Source: Flavobacterium branchiicola (lineage in GTDB: Bacteria > Bacteroidota > Bacteroidia > Flavobacteriales > Flavobacteriaceae). From it: DNA of 64,000 nt. The notes under the pieces were generated by a model. It saw nothing but the letters and a program-made list of their open reading frames with translations, did not search any database and was not told the DNA's origin. A program made the position numbers and the translations under genes. This document shows positions 23,963 to 31,797 of the stretch, piece by piece. The stretch is taken from contig NZ_JAGYWA010000003.1 in NCBI RefSeq assembly GCF_018383905.1, positions 512,917 to 576,916 of the forward strand, given 5' to 3'. Within the stretch, counting starts at the first letter, position 1. Each line of letters starts with the position of its first letter.

Positions 23963-23977
23963 AAAAATCATAAAAAA

Positions 23978-24009
23978 TTTGTTTTACTGACCAATCGGTC
24001 ATATATTTG
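23978..24009 (+). promoter_or_regulatory. TetR-2 promoter with operator in the spacer
   Basis: TTTG (23978-23981) and TATATTTG (24002-24009) are 20 bases apart. The dyad TGACCAATCGGTCA (23988-24001) fills the spacer. A second dyad TGACCGTTCGGTCA lies at 24637-24650. This places a repressor site exactly between the two promoter boxes. Confidence 0.8.
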
Positions 24010-24030
24010 TACCGTTAAATAAAAACGATC

Positions 24031-24618
24031 ATGTCAAAAGGCGAAGAAACCAGACAATTTATCATAGAGAAAGCCGCTCCCATTTTTAATACAAAAGGGA
24101 TTGCTGCAACGGCTATGAGCGATATTATGGAAGCCACCAAATTATCTAAAGGAAGCATGTATGTGCACTTTGAAAATAAGGAAGTTCTTGCCTGTGCTGC
24201 CGTTGATCATAATATGAAAACGCTGAGTACTAAACTTCAGGCTGTTTTGAGTAAAACCAAAACAGCAAAAGAAGCCTTATTTGCTTATATCGACTTTTTT
24301 AATAATCCGTTAAATCCGCCTGTTACTGGAGGTTGTCCTTTGTTAAATTTCGGAACAGAAGCTGATGATACCAATCCGGTAGTAAAGGAAAAAGTAAACA
24401 GCGGAATCAAAATTACACAGCAATTATTAGTCGGTATTATATCGAAAGGAATTGCTAATGGTGAATTTAATCCGGAATGGAATGCTGAGGAATTTGCAAC
24501 TGTATCGTTTGCCATGATGGAAGGCGGACATTTAATGTCAAGAATGTCGGGTTCTAATAATAATATGAAAGTGATCACCAAAGCCCTTAAAACGATAATA
24601 GACCAAAACAGTCTCTAA
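24031..24618 (+). CDS. TetR-family regulator, second paralogue
   Basis: The protein has 195 aa and closely parallels the regulator at 21015-21605, including QFIIEKAAPIFNTKG at the N-terminus, the recognition segment MSDIMEATKLSKGSMYVHFENKE and GGCPLLNFGTEADDTNP in the ligand domain. It is flanked by two dyads of the TGACCnnTCGGTCA type, different from the ATACC half-site around the first paralogue. Thus the pair looks like a duplication whose operator specificity has diverged. It probably represses itself and the SDR gene at 24699. Confidence 0.9.
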   Translation: MSKGEETRQFIIEKAAPIFNTKGIAATAMSDIMEATKLSKGSMYVHFENKEVLACAAVDHNMKTLSTKLQAVLSKTKTAKEALFAYIDFFNNPLNPPVTGGCPLLNFGTEADDTNPVVKEKVNSGIKITQQLLVGIISKGIANGEFNPEWNAEEFATVSFAMMEGGHLMSRMSGSNNNMKVITKALKTIIDQNSL

Positions 24619-24636
24619 TTTTTTTTACTATAAAAA

Positions 24637-24650
24637 TGACCGTTCGGTCA
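24637..24650 (+). promoter_or_regulatory. TetR-2 operator before the SDR gene
   Basis: TGACCGTTCGGTCA is palindromic except at the two central bases. It is followed by ATATAAAAC and the SDR start 49 bases later. Half-sites match those at 23988-24001. Confidence 0.75.
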
Positions 24651-24698
24651 TATAAAACTAAAATATAAAGCATTAAAAATAATTTAATTACAAACAAC

Positions 24699-25505
24699 AT
24701 GTCAAAAACAATTTTAATTACAGGAGCATCTAAAGGTTTTGGAAAAGCCTGGACAGAAGCATTTTTAGCAAAAGGATATCAGGTAGCTGCAACAGCAAGA
24801 AATATCGAAACTTTAAACGATTTAAAAGCAAAATACGGAGACGCAATTTTGCCTTTACAACTAGATGTAAACAATCGTGAAGATTCATTTGCAACGGTAC
24901 AAAAAGTACAAAAACACTTTGGTTCAATAGACATTTTAATCAACAATGCGGGTTATGCACTAACAGGCGCTATTGAAGAAGCAAACGAAAAAGAAGCAAG
25001 AGAGCAATTTGAAACCAATTTCTTTGGAACTTTATGGTTAACTCAGGCGGTTTTACCTATTATGAGAAATCAAAAAAGCGGACACATTATTCAGGTTTCA
25101 TCGATTTTAGGTTTAGCAACTTTACCAACAATGGGACTTTATAATGCTTCAAAATTTGCTTTGGAAGGTTTAAGTGAAACGCTGGCAACGGAAGTAAAAC
25201 AATTCGGAATCCATGTAACTTTATTAGAACCAAACGGTTTTGCGTCAAACATTTGGCATACCGGAATAAGCAGCGAAAGTAATCCGGCTTATGATGGTCT
25301 TAAAAAAGCATTCTCTGAAGCAGAAAGTGATTTCGGAAAAGTAGAAGCTACAGCTCCCGCTGTTGTAAAACTTGTTGAAACTGAAAATCCTCCTTTACGT
25401 TTACTTTTAGGAAGAGTGGCATTACCTTTTGTAAAACAAAACTACGAACAAAAACTAACAACCTGGGAACAATGGAATGACGTTTCTGTTGCTGCTCATG
25501 GTTAA
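24699..25505 (+). CDS. SDR oxidoreductase controlled by TetR-2
   Basis: This is a 268-aa classical SDR. TGASKGFG is the dinucleotide loop, ATARNIETL after strand 2 favours NADPH, LDVNNRED and NNAGYA follow, the catalytic serine is in QVSSILG, and YNASK gives Tyr-x3-Lys. The C-terminal extension of about 90 residues is longer than in acyl-carrier reductases and fits the SDR group close to retinol/steroid dehydrogenase-like bacterial enzymes. It ends at a strong terminator, so the TetR-2 regulon here is TetR plus this enzyme. Substrate unknown. Confidence 0.88.
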   Translation: MSKTILITGASKGFGKAWTEAFLAKGYQVAATARNIETLNDLKAKYGDAILPLQLDVNNREDSFATVQKVQKHFGSIDILINNAGYALTGAIEEANEKEAREQFETNFFGTLWLTQAVLPIMRNQKSGHIIQVSSILGLATLPTMGLYNASKFALEGLSETLATEVKQFGIHVTLLEPNGFASNIWHTGISSESNPAYDGLKKAFSEAESDFGKVEATAPAVVKLVETENPPLRLLLGRVALPFVKQNYEQKLTTWEQWNDVSVAAHG

Positions 25506-25528
25506 TTTGATTTCTGATTTTAATTGAG

Positions 25529-25573
25529 AAAGCGAGACTATCCTCTTTTAGAGAAACGGTCTCGCTTTTTTTA
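25529..25573. terminator. Bidirectional terminator between SDR and DoxX genes
   Basis: AAAGCGAGAC (25529-25538) pairs with GTCTCGCTTT (25559-25568), followed by a T tract, between convergent genes. Confidence 0.85.
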
Positions 25574-25591
25574 TTTATAACTAACTTTTAG

Positions 25592-25978
25592 TTAATCCCA
25601 CTGATTGTTTTTAGAAACGGCAAATTTCCCGGCTCCGGTAAAAAATAATGCTATTGAACCAAAAAGATAAAGCATCAGTAATTCGTTTGCATATCCACCG
25701 TGCTCACTAATAGAAAAAATATCTGCCGAATGTGCCACTGCAACAGCAACAATACAAGTTATTGCTAAAAAAACGGAAGCAATTCTGGTACGGAATCCTA
25801 GTAAAATAGCCAATGGTGCTAAAAATTCACCAATATAAACCGCATATCCAAATGCGCCCATAGTATCTACAAGAAAAGAAATTCCGTGCAGGATTTTAGC
25901 AATACCATGAAAAAGCATTAGACCTCCAGTGCTGATACGCAATACTAATAATCCTAAATCTGTGTTTTTTGAAATCAT
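25592..25978 (-). CDS. DoxX-family membrane protein
   Basis: The protein has 128 aa with four hydrophobic segments. LGLLVLRISTGGLMLFHGIAK is the DoxX opening, with GAFGYAVYIGEFLAPLAILLG and a Gly-rich last helix. DoxX proteins are small inner-membrane partners of redox systems, such as thiosulfate:quinone oxidoreductase in archaea or oxidative-stress complexes in mycobacteria. The gene stands alone between a terminator and a symmetrical operator-like dyad at 26007-26027. A second DoxX gene is at 33859. Confidence 0.87.
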   Translation of the reverse strand: MISKNTDLGLLVLRISTGGLMLFHGIAKILHGISFLVDTMGAFGYAVYIGEFLAPLAILLGFRTRIASVFLAITCIVAVAVAHSADIFSISEHGGYANELLMLYLFGSIALFFTGAGKFAVSKNNQWD

Positions 25979-26006
25979 AACAATTATGTTTTGGTTTTAA
26001 AATTTA

Positions 26007-26027
26007 CTTACAATTCTACTTTGTAAG
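26007..26027 (-). promoter_or_regulatory. Operator-like dyad upstream of DoxX
   Basis: CTTACAA (26007-26013) and TTGTAAG (26021-26027) are perfect 7-bp inverted arms with a 7-base spacer, 29 bases before the DoxX start. The regulator is not identified; arm length and spacing suit a winged-helix dimer. Confidence 0.5.
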
Positions 26028-26116
26028 AAAACTAAAATACAACATTTTGTTTCAAAAAAACAAATTGCTTAAAATAATTCCAGATAATTAAACGGAATGT
26101 CTTTACAACCAGTCGT

Positions 26117-27130
26117 TTAAAATTTTATCGCAATTTTCCCAATCGTTTTCCCAGATTCTAAAAGCTGATGTGCTTGTTTCAAATTATCAGCCGTAAGTCC
26201 ATTGAGTGTTATATTTAAAGTAGTTTTTAAAACTTTTTCATCTAATAAATCGGCCACTTTATTCAAAATATAATGTTGTTCGATTTGATCTTCTGTCTGA
26301 AACATTGAACGTGTATACATCAATTCCCACGAAAAAGAAACACTTTTACTTTTCAGTTTATTTAACGTAACCGGTTCGCTGCTTCCGGTAATAGAAGCAA
26401 TATGTCCCTGTGGTTTGATTAATTCTGCCATAATATCCCAATAGGCATTAGTATCTACAAAATCGAGAATAAAATCAACATACTCAAATCCTGCTTCTCG
26501 AACGGATGCAACTAAATCTTTGTGATCTACTACAAAATCTGCTCCCTGATTCTTGCACCATTCTATGGTTTCAGGACGTGATGCAGTAGCAATTACAGTT
26601 AAACCAGCCACTTTTTTGGCCAACTGAATTGCTATTGATCCAACTCCACCTGCGCCCCCAATAATCAGAATCGACTTTCCTTTATCTTTTTCGGGATTAA
26701 TACGAATTCTGTCAAACAAAATTTCCCAGGCGGTTAAGGCAGTTAAAGGAATAACGGCTGATTCTTCATTACTTAACGATTTTGGTTTTCTCCCCACAAT
26801 TCTTTCATCAATAATCTGATATTCGGCATTACTACCTTGTTTGGTAATATCTCCGGCATAATAAACCGGATCACCAACTTCAAACAAAGTAACTTTTTCT
26901 CCTACAGCCTGCACAATTCCAACAACGTCCCAGCCGATAATTTTTGGCGTTTCAAGAACAGTATCTTTTGCTGCACTTTGGCGAATTTTAAAATCAACCG
27001 GATTAACAGAAATTGCGTCAATCTTTACTAATAAATCGTGCGCTCCGGGAATTGGTTTTGGAGTTTCAAATGCGATAAAACTCTCTTTTTCTTCTATGCT
27101 TAATGATGTTTTAAATCCTATTGCTTTCAT
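26117..27130 (-). CDS. Zinc-independent quinone-reductase-like MDR dehydrogenase
   Basis: This is a 337-aa medium-chain dehydrogenase/reductase. The N-terminal GroES-like catalytic domain includes AISVNPVDFKIR, IIGWDVVGIVQAVGE and GDPVYYAGDI. The Rossmann domain has IIGGAGGVGSIAIQLAKK. The typical zinc-binding cysteine cluster is absent, so it belongs to the quinone-reductase-like (ZADH/zeta-crystallin) group that reduces enones or quinones with NADPH. A -7 box TATCTTTG (minus strand) at 27162-27169 and a GTATA..TATAC dyad at 27194-27207 lie upstream, suggesting control by a repressor. Confidence 0.88.
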   Translation of the reverse strand: MKAIGFKTSLSIEEKESFIAFETPKPIPGAHDLLVKIDAISVNPVDFKIRQSAAKDTVLETPKIIGWDVVGIVQAVGEKVTLFEVGDPVYYAGDITKQGSNAEYQIIDERIVGRKPKSLSNEESAVIPLTALTAWEILFDRIRINPEKDKGKSILIIGGAGGVGSIAIQLAKKVAGLTVIATASRPETIEWCKNQGADFVVDHKDLVASVREAGFEYVDFILDFVDTNAYWDIMAELIKPQGHIASITGSSEPVTLNKLKSKSVSFSWELMYTRSMFQTEDQIEQHYILNKVADLLDEKVLKTTLNITLNGLTADNLKQAHQLLESGKTIGKIAIKF

Positions 27131-27161
27131 CTTTTTTCAATTTTAAATTAAAAGTATACTA

Positions 27162-27207
27162 CAAAGATAAGCAGGGTCAGAATCTTATAAGTGGTATAAT
27201 TTTATAC
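27162..27207 (-). promoter_or_regulatory. Promoter and dyad upstream of the MDR reductase
   Basis: CAAAGATA at 27162-27169 is TATCTTTG on the minus strand. GTATAATTTTATAC at 27194-27207 is a near-perfect dyad in the upstream -33 area. GTATAC also occurs at about 27154. Confidence 0.45.
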
Positions 27208-27316
27208 TATATCAGTACAAATTCTTCATCTATTTTTTTGTTTCACGCTTCAGAGGCCTATGTGTTAAAAATTAGCTTTACTCTTTTTAAATCTCTGCAA
27301 AAAAAATATTTATAAG

Positions 27317-27324
27317 TAAATTTG
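27317..27324 (+). promoter_or_regulatory. -7 box before the GNAT gene
   Basis: TAAATTTG matches TAnnTTTG. It covers the upstream ATG at 27322, so the real start of the GNAT gene is the ATG at 27346. Confidence 0.5.
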
Positions 27325-27345
27325 CTAAACAAAAAGTACTACAAA

Positions 27346-27918
27346 ATGATCATCAGAAAAGCACTCCACTCCGACTCCGCACAAATTGCTCCTATTTTAT
27401 TACTGGCAATGGAAGATATCATTTATAATTTTATAGCCAAAAAAGAGTACGCTTCCGCGAAAGATTTTCTGCAGTATTTCATCGAAAAAGAAAACAATCA
27501 GTATTCTTATCAGAATTGTTATGTGGCCGAAGAAGAGAATGAAATTCTTGGTGTAGTTAATTTATATAATGGTGCGTCTTTAATTGAATTGCGTCAACCA
27601 GTAATTGATTATGTGAAAACTCATTTTAATCCTGATTTTAATCCTGAAGAAGAAACTCAAAGCGGAGAATTCTATATTGATTCTCTTGGTGTAAATCCGA
27701 AACATCAGGGAAAAGGAATCGGATCAAAAATACTTCGCTTTTTAATTGATGAATTTGTACATAAAAACAATCAGACTTTAGGCTTGCTTGTAGAAGAAGA
27801 AAATCCGAATGCCAAAAAACTGTATTTAAAACTTGGATTTAAGCCTGTCGGCGAAAAAACCTTAGTAGGTAAAAAGCTGGAACACCTTCAATTAAACCAG
27901 CAAATACTGGGGATTTAA
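27346..27918 (+). CDS. GNAT acetyltransferase
   Basis: The protein has 190 aa from ATG 27346 (MIIRKALHSDSAQIA, the usual GNAT opening). Core motif A is FYIDSLGVNPKHQGKGIGSKIL with the GKGIG acetyl-CoA loop; motif B is NPNAKKLYLKLGFKPV. The upstream ATG at 27322 lies inside the promoter. It resembles the RimI-like stand-alone acetyltransferases. Substrate unknown. Single gene. Confidence 0.88.
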   Translation: MIIRKALHSDSAQIAPILLLAMEDIIYNFIAKKEYASAKDFLQYFIEKENNQYSYQNCYVAEEENEILGVVNLYNGASLIELRQPVIDYVKTHFNPDFNPEEETQSGEFYIDSLGVNPKHQGKGIGSKILRFLIDEFVHKNNQTLGLLVEEENPNAKKLYLKLGFKPVGEKTLVGKKLEHLQLNQQILGI

Positions 27919-28002
27919 TTTTTTTTGTCTTTTTTTTCAAAATTTTGTCCAATTCCAAAAGTTCAGTTGTCATTAGAGTATAAACACTTAAAATTATACA
28001 AA

Positions 28003-28455
28003 ATGGAAACTAGAATTAATGTATTCGAAAAAGGTCAAAAAGCAATCTCAACTTTATTTGGTATTACTGGATATTTGAAAAAATCAACACTTGAAACATC
28101 TCTTTTGGAGTTGGTAGATTTTAGAATATCACAAATTAATAGCTGTGCGTATTGTTTAGACATGCACTCAAAAGAAGCGATTGCGCACGGAGAAACTACA
28201 CAACGTTTATTTGGATTAAGTGCCTGGAAAGAAACTCCATATTACACAAAACGTGAAAGAGTTGCGCTTGCTTATGCAGAAGCAGTAAATGCTTGTGATG
28301 TTCCTGATGAAATTTACGAAATTGCAAGAGCAGAATTCTCTGAAGAAGAGTTAATTGATTTAACGCTTGCCATTGGTACAATCAATATATGGAACCGCAT
28401 TAACATTGCTTTTGCCAATACTCCGGGTACTTACAGAGTAGGTCAGTTCGGATAA
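28003..28455 (+). CDS. AhpD-like carboxymuconolactone decarboxylase-family protein
   Basis: The protein has 150 aa from the ATG at 28003 (METRINVFEKG); an upstream in-frame ATG at 27925 sits too close to the previous gene and reads poorly. The alkylhydroperoxidase motif is clear: VDFRISQINSCAYCLDMHSKEA, with Cys48, Cys51 and His55 as the redox pair and proton relay. Such proteins reduce peroxides or act as thiol oxidoreductases. A terminator hairpin follows. It fits the redox theme of this stretch. Confidence 0.9.
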   Translation: METRINVFEKGQKAISTLFGITGYLKKSTLETSLLELVDFRISQINSCAYCLDMHSKEAIAHGETTQRLFGLSAWKETPYYTKRERVALAYAEAVNACDVPDEIYEIARAEFSEEELIDLTLAIGTINIWNRINIAFANTPGTYRVGQFG

Positions 28456-28462
28456 ATAAATG

Positions 28463-28520
28463 AGCTGTTTTAATAGAAAAATAGTACATTTATGACTTTA
28501 TTAAAACAGCTTCTCTTTTT
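28463..28520 (+). terminator. Terminator after the AhpD-like gene
   Basis: AGCTGTTTTAA (28463-28473) pairs with TTAAAACAGCT (28501-28511), then TCTCTTTTT. Confidence 0.75.
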
Positions 28521-28546
28521 TAAAAATCATATAAAAACGCAACAAA

Positions 28547-28885
28547 ATGAATGAATTCATATTAATTTTCAGAAGAGATTTTTCTACAAAAGAACTACAA
28601 CCTTCTCCCGAAGAATATCAGCAACATTTACAACAATGGCAAAACTGGTTTGGAGGTCTGGCGGCACAGGATAAACTGGCAAGACCCTTACAACGCTGGG
28701 ACGGACAAGGAAAACTGGTAACTTCTAATAAAGGAATTACCGATGGCCCTTTTGTTGAAATTAAAGAATCTATTGGCGGATTAATTGTCATTAAAGCCAA
28801 AGATTATGATGAAGCTGCCGCAATTGCACAAGATTGTCCGGTTTTAAATTTCGGCGGAAATGTAGAAATACGTATGGCGGTCTAA
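28547..28885 (+). CDS. YCII/DGPF-domain protein
   Basis: The protein has 112 aa with the YCII-related (DGPF) fold: MNEFILIFRRDF opening, then ITDGPFVEIKESIGGLIVIKAKDYDEA with the signature DGPF. The family is a ferredoxin-like small protein of uncertain enzymatic function. It is followed by an ECF sigma factor of the type (ECF42) that is habitually encoded next to DGPF proteins. That pairing is conserved across bacteria and supports a common role, although its signal is not known. Confidence 0.9.
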   Translation: MNEFILIFRRDFSTKELQPSPEEYQQHLQQWQNWFGGLAAQDKLARPLQRWDGQGKLVTSNKGITDGPFVEIKESIGGLIVIKAKDYDEAAAIAQDCPVLNFGGNVEIRMAV

Positions 28886-28892
28886 ATAATTA

Positions 28893-28995
28893 TGGGTTAT
28901 AAATTATAAGTTATGAGTTAAATAATTTGCCGAGTACTTTTAACTATAATACTCCATTTGTAACTCATAACTTATAATTCATAATTTATAACTCC
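28893..28995. repeat. Long inverted repeat between YCII and sigma factor genes
   Basis: TTATAAATTATAAGTTATGAG near 28894-28918 and its inverse (CTCATAACTTATAATTCATAA) near 28963-28985 form a long hairpin. Related sequence occurs near 885-903 and 43765-43805. It could end or attenuate transcription between the two genes. Confidence 0.75.
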
Positions 28996-29000
28996 CAGCT

Positions 29001-30245
29001 ATGGAACAAGAACTTATCCCTAATTTATTTCGAACAGAATACCAAAAGATCGTTTCGGTTCTTTGTGGTTTGTTTGGCATTCATCATATTGAAATTGCCG
29101 AAGATATTGTTAGTGATACGTTTTTAGCTGCTTCCGAAACCTGGGCGATAAAAGGAATTCCTGAGAATCCGACTGCATGGTTGTATACGGTGGCCAAAAA
29201 TAAAACCAAGAACTATTTTAAACGAAATGATGTTTTTGAAAAGAAAATTGTTACCGAAATAAAATACAACGCTCCGTTAAACAATCCGGAAATCGACATT
29301 GATTTATCCGAACAAAATATCGCCGATAGTCAGCTTGCCATGATCTTTACGGTTTGCAATCCTTGTAATTCTAATGAAGCTCAGATTGCATTGGCGCTGA
29401 ATTTATTATGTGGTTTTGGAATAAGTGAAATTGCAGATGCTTTTTTATCCAATAAAGAAGTTATTTACAAGCGAATAAACCGCGCTAAAGAAAAACTTAA
29501 GGAAGAAAATATTCCGATTCAAAACCCAAGTATTTCTCAAATAAAAGACCGAATCGACACGGTTTTAAAAACGATTTACCTACTCTATTCTGAAGGTTAT
29601 TATTCGACTTCGCAAAATACAACTTTACGCAAAGATCTTTGTGCCGAAGCGATGCGTCTGACTTATTTACTGATTCAGAATGAAACAACCAACTTACCCA
29701 CTGTAAATGCTTTAATGGCATTAATGTGTTTTCACTCTTCCCGTTTTGAAGCCAGAACATCCGAAAATGGTGAAATTATACTTTATGAGGATCAGGATGA
29801 AGCTCTTTGGAACCAGGAATTAATTGATCGCGGCGCCTATTTTCTAAGTAAATCTTCGCAGGGAAATACACTTTCAAAATATCATATTGAAGCCGGAATC
29901 GCCTTTTGGCACACGCAGAAAAAAGATACTATTGAAAAATGGAAGCATATTCTCGAATTGTACAATAATCTTATTATTCTGGAATATTCGCCCATTGTTG
30001 CCTTGAACCGAACTTATGCTTTGTCTAAAGCAACCAGTAAAAAAGAAGCCATAGTTGAAGCGGAGAAACTACAATTAACTGATAATCATTTTTACTTTTC
30101 TTTACTCGGAAATTTATACACGGATATTGACAATAAAAAAGCCTATCAGCATTTTGAAACGGCTCTTGGCTTGGCCAAAACAATTTCAGATAAAAATGTC
30201 ATCAGTAAAAACATGATGGAACTTTCCTCTAAAATAAAAAATTGA
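29001..30245 (+). CDS. ECF sigma factor with C-terminal TPR-like domain (ECF42 type)
   Basis: The protein has 414 aa, about twice a normal ECF sigma factor. Sigma region 2 is HIEIAEDIVSDTFLAASETW and NPTAWLYTVAKNKTKNYFKR. Region 4 is LLCGFGISEIADAFLSNKEVIYKRINRAKEKL. The C-terminal half is helical with TPR-like repeats (GNLYTDIDNKKAYQHFETALGLA), corresponding to the DUF6596 extension. ECF42 factors have no separate anti-sigma factor, and the extension is needed for activity. The DGPF protein lies immediately upstream, the standard neighbour of ECF42. Confidence 0.9.
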   Translation: MEQELIPNLFRTEYQKIVSVLCGLFGIHHIEIAEDIVSDTFLAASETWAIKGIPENPTAWLYTVAKNKTKNYFKRNDVFEKKIVTEIKYNAPLNNPEIDIDLSEQNIADSQLAMIFTVCNPCNSNEAQIALALNLLCGFGISEIADAFLSNKEVIYKRINRAKEKLKEENIPIQNPSISQIKDRIDTVLKTIYLLYSEGYYSTSQNTTLRKDLCAEAMRLTYLLIQNETTNLPTVNALMALMCFHSSRFEARTSENGEIILYEDQDEALWNQELIDRGAYFLSKSSQGNTLSKYHIEAGIAFWHTQKKDTIEKWKHILELYNNLIILEYSPIVALNRTYALSKATSKKEAIVEAEKLQLTDNHFYFSLLGNLYTDIDNKKAYQHFETALGLAKTISDKNVISKNMMELSSKIKN

Positions 30246-30292
30246 TACAAAACAAATCATCTGTAAATCATTATTTTATGGAATATAAATGC

Positions 30293-30331
30293 AAAAAAAA
30301 GAGTCCATTTTTAAATGAACTCTTTTTTTTT
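30293..30331. terminator. Bidirectional terminator between sigma factor and NmrA genes
   Basis: AAAAAAAAGAGT and ACTCTTTTTTTT flank CCATTTTTAAATGA in a single hairpin between convergent genes. Confidence 0.85.
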
Positions 30332-30342
30332 AATGAAAAGCT

Positions 30343-31221
30343 TTAGAATTTCAACGCAAATTCTTTTGCAAAATCTTCTAGTTTAATTTTTCCATCAACT
30401 GCTGTTTTATTTTTTAGAAAATCTTCGGCAATTGCACCACTTCGCAGTCCAGTTCCCATTTCGGTATATAAACCTGCCATCTCTTCCGGTAATCCAGCCT
30501 GAGCCATTCCGTTTAAAGATTGTTCATCCGTAAATTCAATCCATGGTAATTCCGGTTTACCAATTGCAGTACCCAAAATTTTTGCTGCATCACCAGGAGT
30601 GCGAACATCACTTACAATGTAACGAACATTTTTACCCGATCCCATTTTTTGTAATTCTTCGGCCACAGCGCTTGCAATATCTTCGGGATGTACATACGGA
30701 ATCACCGCTAACGCAGGATAATTTGCCCCCATAATTCCAGCTCCGTTAATCATCGGAACATCATTATAGAAATTGGTAAAGAAAAATCCGGCACGCAAAA
30801 AGGTTACAGCTGAATTTTCTAATGTCTCATATATTTTTTCAATCTCATGAAGTCCCGCAATTGGCCCCGTTCCTTTTGGCAAATCGGCACCAATACTGCT
30901 TAACATTACAACTCGTTTAATTTGAGCGTCTTTTATCGCTTCCGCGAAAGCGTGACCCGCCGCAACCGTATTAGAAATAATATTATTACCTCCCATATTT
31001 GGCGGTGTCATAGCAAAAATTGCGTCAGCTCCGTCAAAAGCATTCTTCAAAAAAGCAACATCGTTAACCGATCCAATTGCCGGTTTTGCGCCTAATTGTT
31101 CGATTTCAGAAGATCGATCAGAACTGCTGCTGATAACGGTCACTTCATTTCCTGAAGCGATAAGTTTTTTAACTAATGGTTTTCCTATGTTTCCTAAAGA
31201 ACCTGATATTGTAATTTTCAT
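30343..31221 (-). CDS. NmrA-type NAD(P)H-binding oxidoreductase or sensor
   Basis: The protein has 292 aa from the ATG at 31221, where the Rossmann motif begins (MKITISGSLGNIGKPLV, G-x-x-G-x-x-G). An upstream ATG at 31347 would add a Cys-rich leader passing through the promoter of the neighbouring gene, so it is not used. Other features are VVMLSSIGAD, LHEIEKIYE and FLRAGFFFTNFYND, the NmrA/QorB-like pattern with no catalytic Tyr-x3-Lys. It is divergent from an HxlR regulator. In E. coli the quinone reductase QorB (YtfG) is divergent from an HxlR protein (YtfH) in the same way. Quinone or aldehyde reduction is a reasonable inference. Confidence 0.88.
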   Translation of the reverse strand: MKITISGSLGNIGKPLVKKLIASGNEVTVISSSSDRSSEIEQLGAKPAIGSVNDVAFLKNAFDGADAIFAMTPPNMGGNNIISNTVAAGHAFAEAIKDAQIKRVVMLSSIGADLPKGTGPIAGLHEIEKIYETLENSAVTFLRAGFFFTNFYNDVPMINGAGIMGANYPALAVIPYVHPEDIASAVAEELQKMGSGKNVRYIVSDVRTPGDAAKILGTAIGKPELPWIEFTDEQSLNGMAQAGLPEEMAGLYTEMGTGLRSGAIAEDFLKNKTAVDGKIKLEDFAKEFALKF

Positions 31222-31248
31222 AACGGTATGTTTTTTTATTATCTGAAA

Positions 31249-31287
31249 CAAAGGTATATTTGTACTTACTTTTACACAAGTACTTAC
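31249..31287. promoter_or_regulatory. Overlapping divergent promoters and HxlR operator
   Basis: CAAAGGTATATTTG at 31249-31262 contains two -7 boxes back to back: TACCTTTG on the minus strand (31249-31256) and TATATTTG on the plus strand (31255-31262), sharing the TA at 31255-31256. CAA at 31277-31279 gives a minus-strand TTG 20 bases upstream. GTACTTAC occurs at 31262-31269 and again at 31280-31287, and GTACTT (31262) pairs inversely with AAGTAC (31278-31283). These are likely HxlR-binding half-sites covering both promoters. Confidence 0.7.
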
Positions 31288-31302
31288 CCTAAAGTATGCA
31301 CA

Positions 31303-31665
31303 ATGACAGCAATCAAAGAATCTTCGACAATTCAGGAAAATAAACAATACGCTTTAGAAAAATGCCCCGTAACGTATGTAATGGAAAAAATAGGCGGCTA
31401 TTGGAAACCTATTATTCTATATCATCTTTCTGGCGGAAGTCAGCGTTATAGCGAACTTAAAAGAGCGATTCCGGCAGTAAGCGAGAAAATGCTTATTCAG
31501 CATCTTAAACAACTTGAGGCCGATAATCTTATTATCAGAGAAGCAAAACCAGTTGTTCCTCCGTTTGTAACCTATCGTTTAAGTCCGGCAGGAACCGGTT
31601 TAATGCCCGTTATTCAGGCAATGGCAGAATGGGCTTTTATTGACAAAGAAAAGGGGTTTGTTTGA
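31303..31665 (+). CDS. HxlR-family regulator, divergent from NmrA gene
   Basis: The protein has 120 aa from the ATG at 31303; a longer frame from 31228 would begin inside the promoter. The winged helix has an early cysteine (ALEKCPVTYVMEKIGGYWKPIILYHL), as in redox-sensing HxlR proteins such as YodB/HypR, and recognition helix AVSEKMLIQHLKQLEADNLI. It probably represses the divergent oxidoreductase gene and itself from the sites between them, responding to thiol-reactive quinones or aldehydes. Confidence 0.9.
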   Translation: MTAIKESSTIQENKQYALEKCPVTYVMEKIGGYWKPIILYHLSGGSQRYSELKRAIPAVSEKMLIQHLKQLEADNLIIREAKPVVPPFVTYRLSPAGTGLMPVIQAMAEWAFIDKEKGFV

Positions 31666-31797
31666 GGGACAAAGGGGCAAAGGTTCAGAGCGACAGAGGC
31701 TTTGACTCTTTGGACTTTTGAACCTCAAAAATCATTTTTTTTAATTATTAGACATTTGAGGGACAAAGGCTTTGCCCCTTTGAACCTCTGAAAAAAA

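Noticed and set aside
31228..31302. Longer N-terminus for the HxlR gene starting at 31228
   Set aside because: That start would lie upstream of the -7 box TATATTTG at 31255-31262 that serves this gene; ATG 31303 gives the usual family length.
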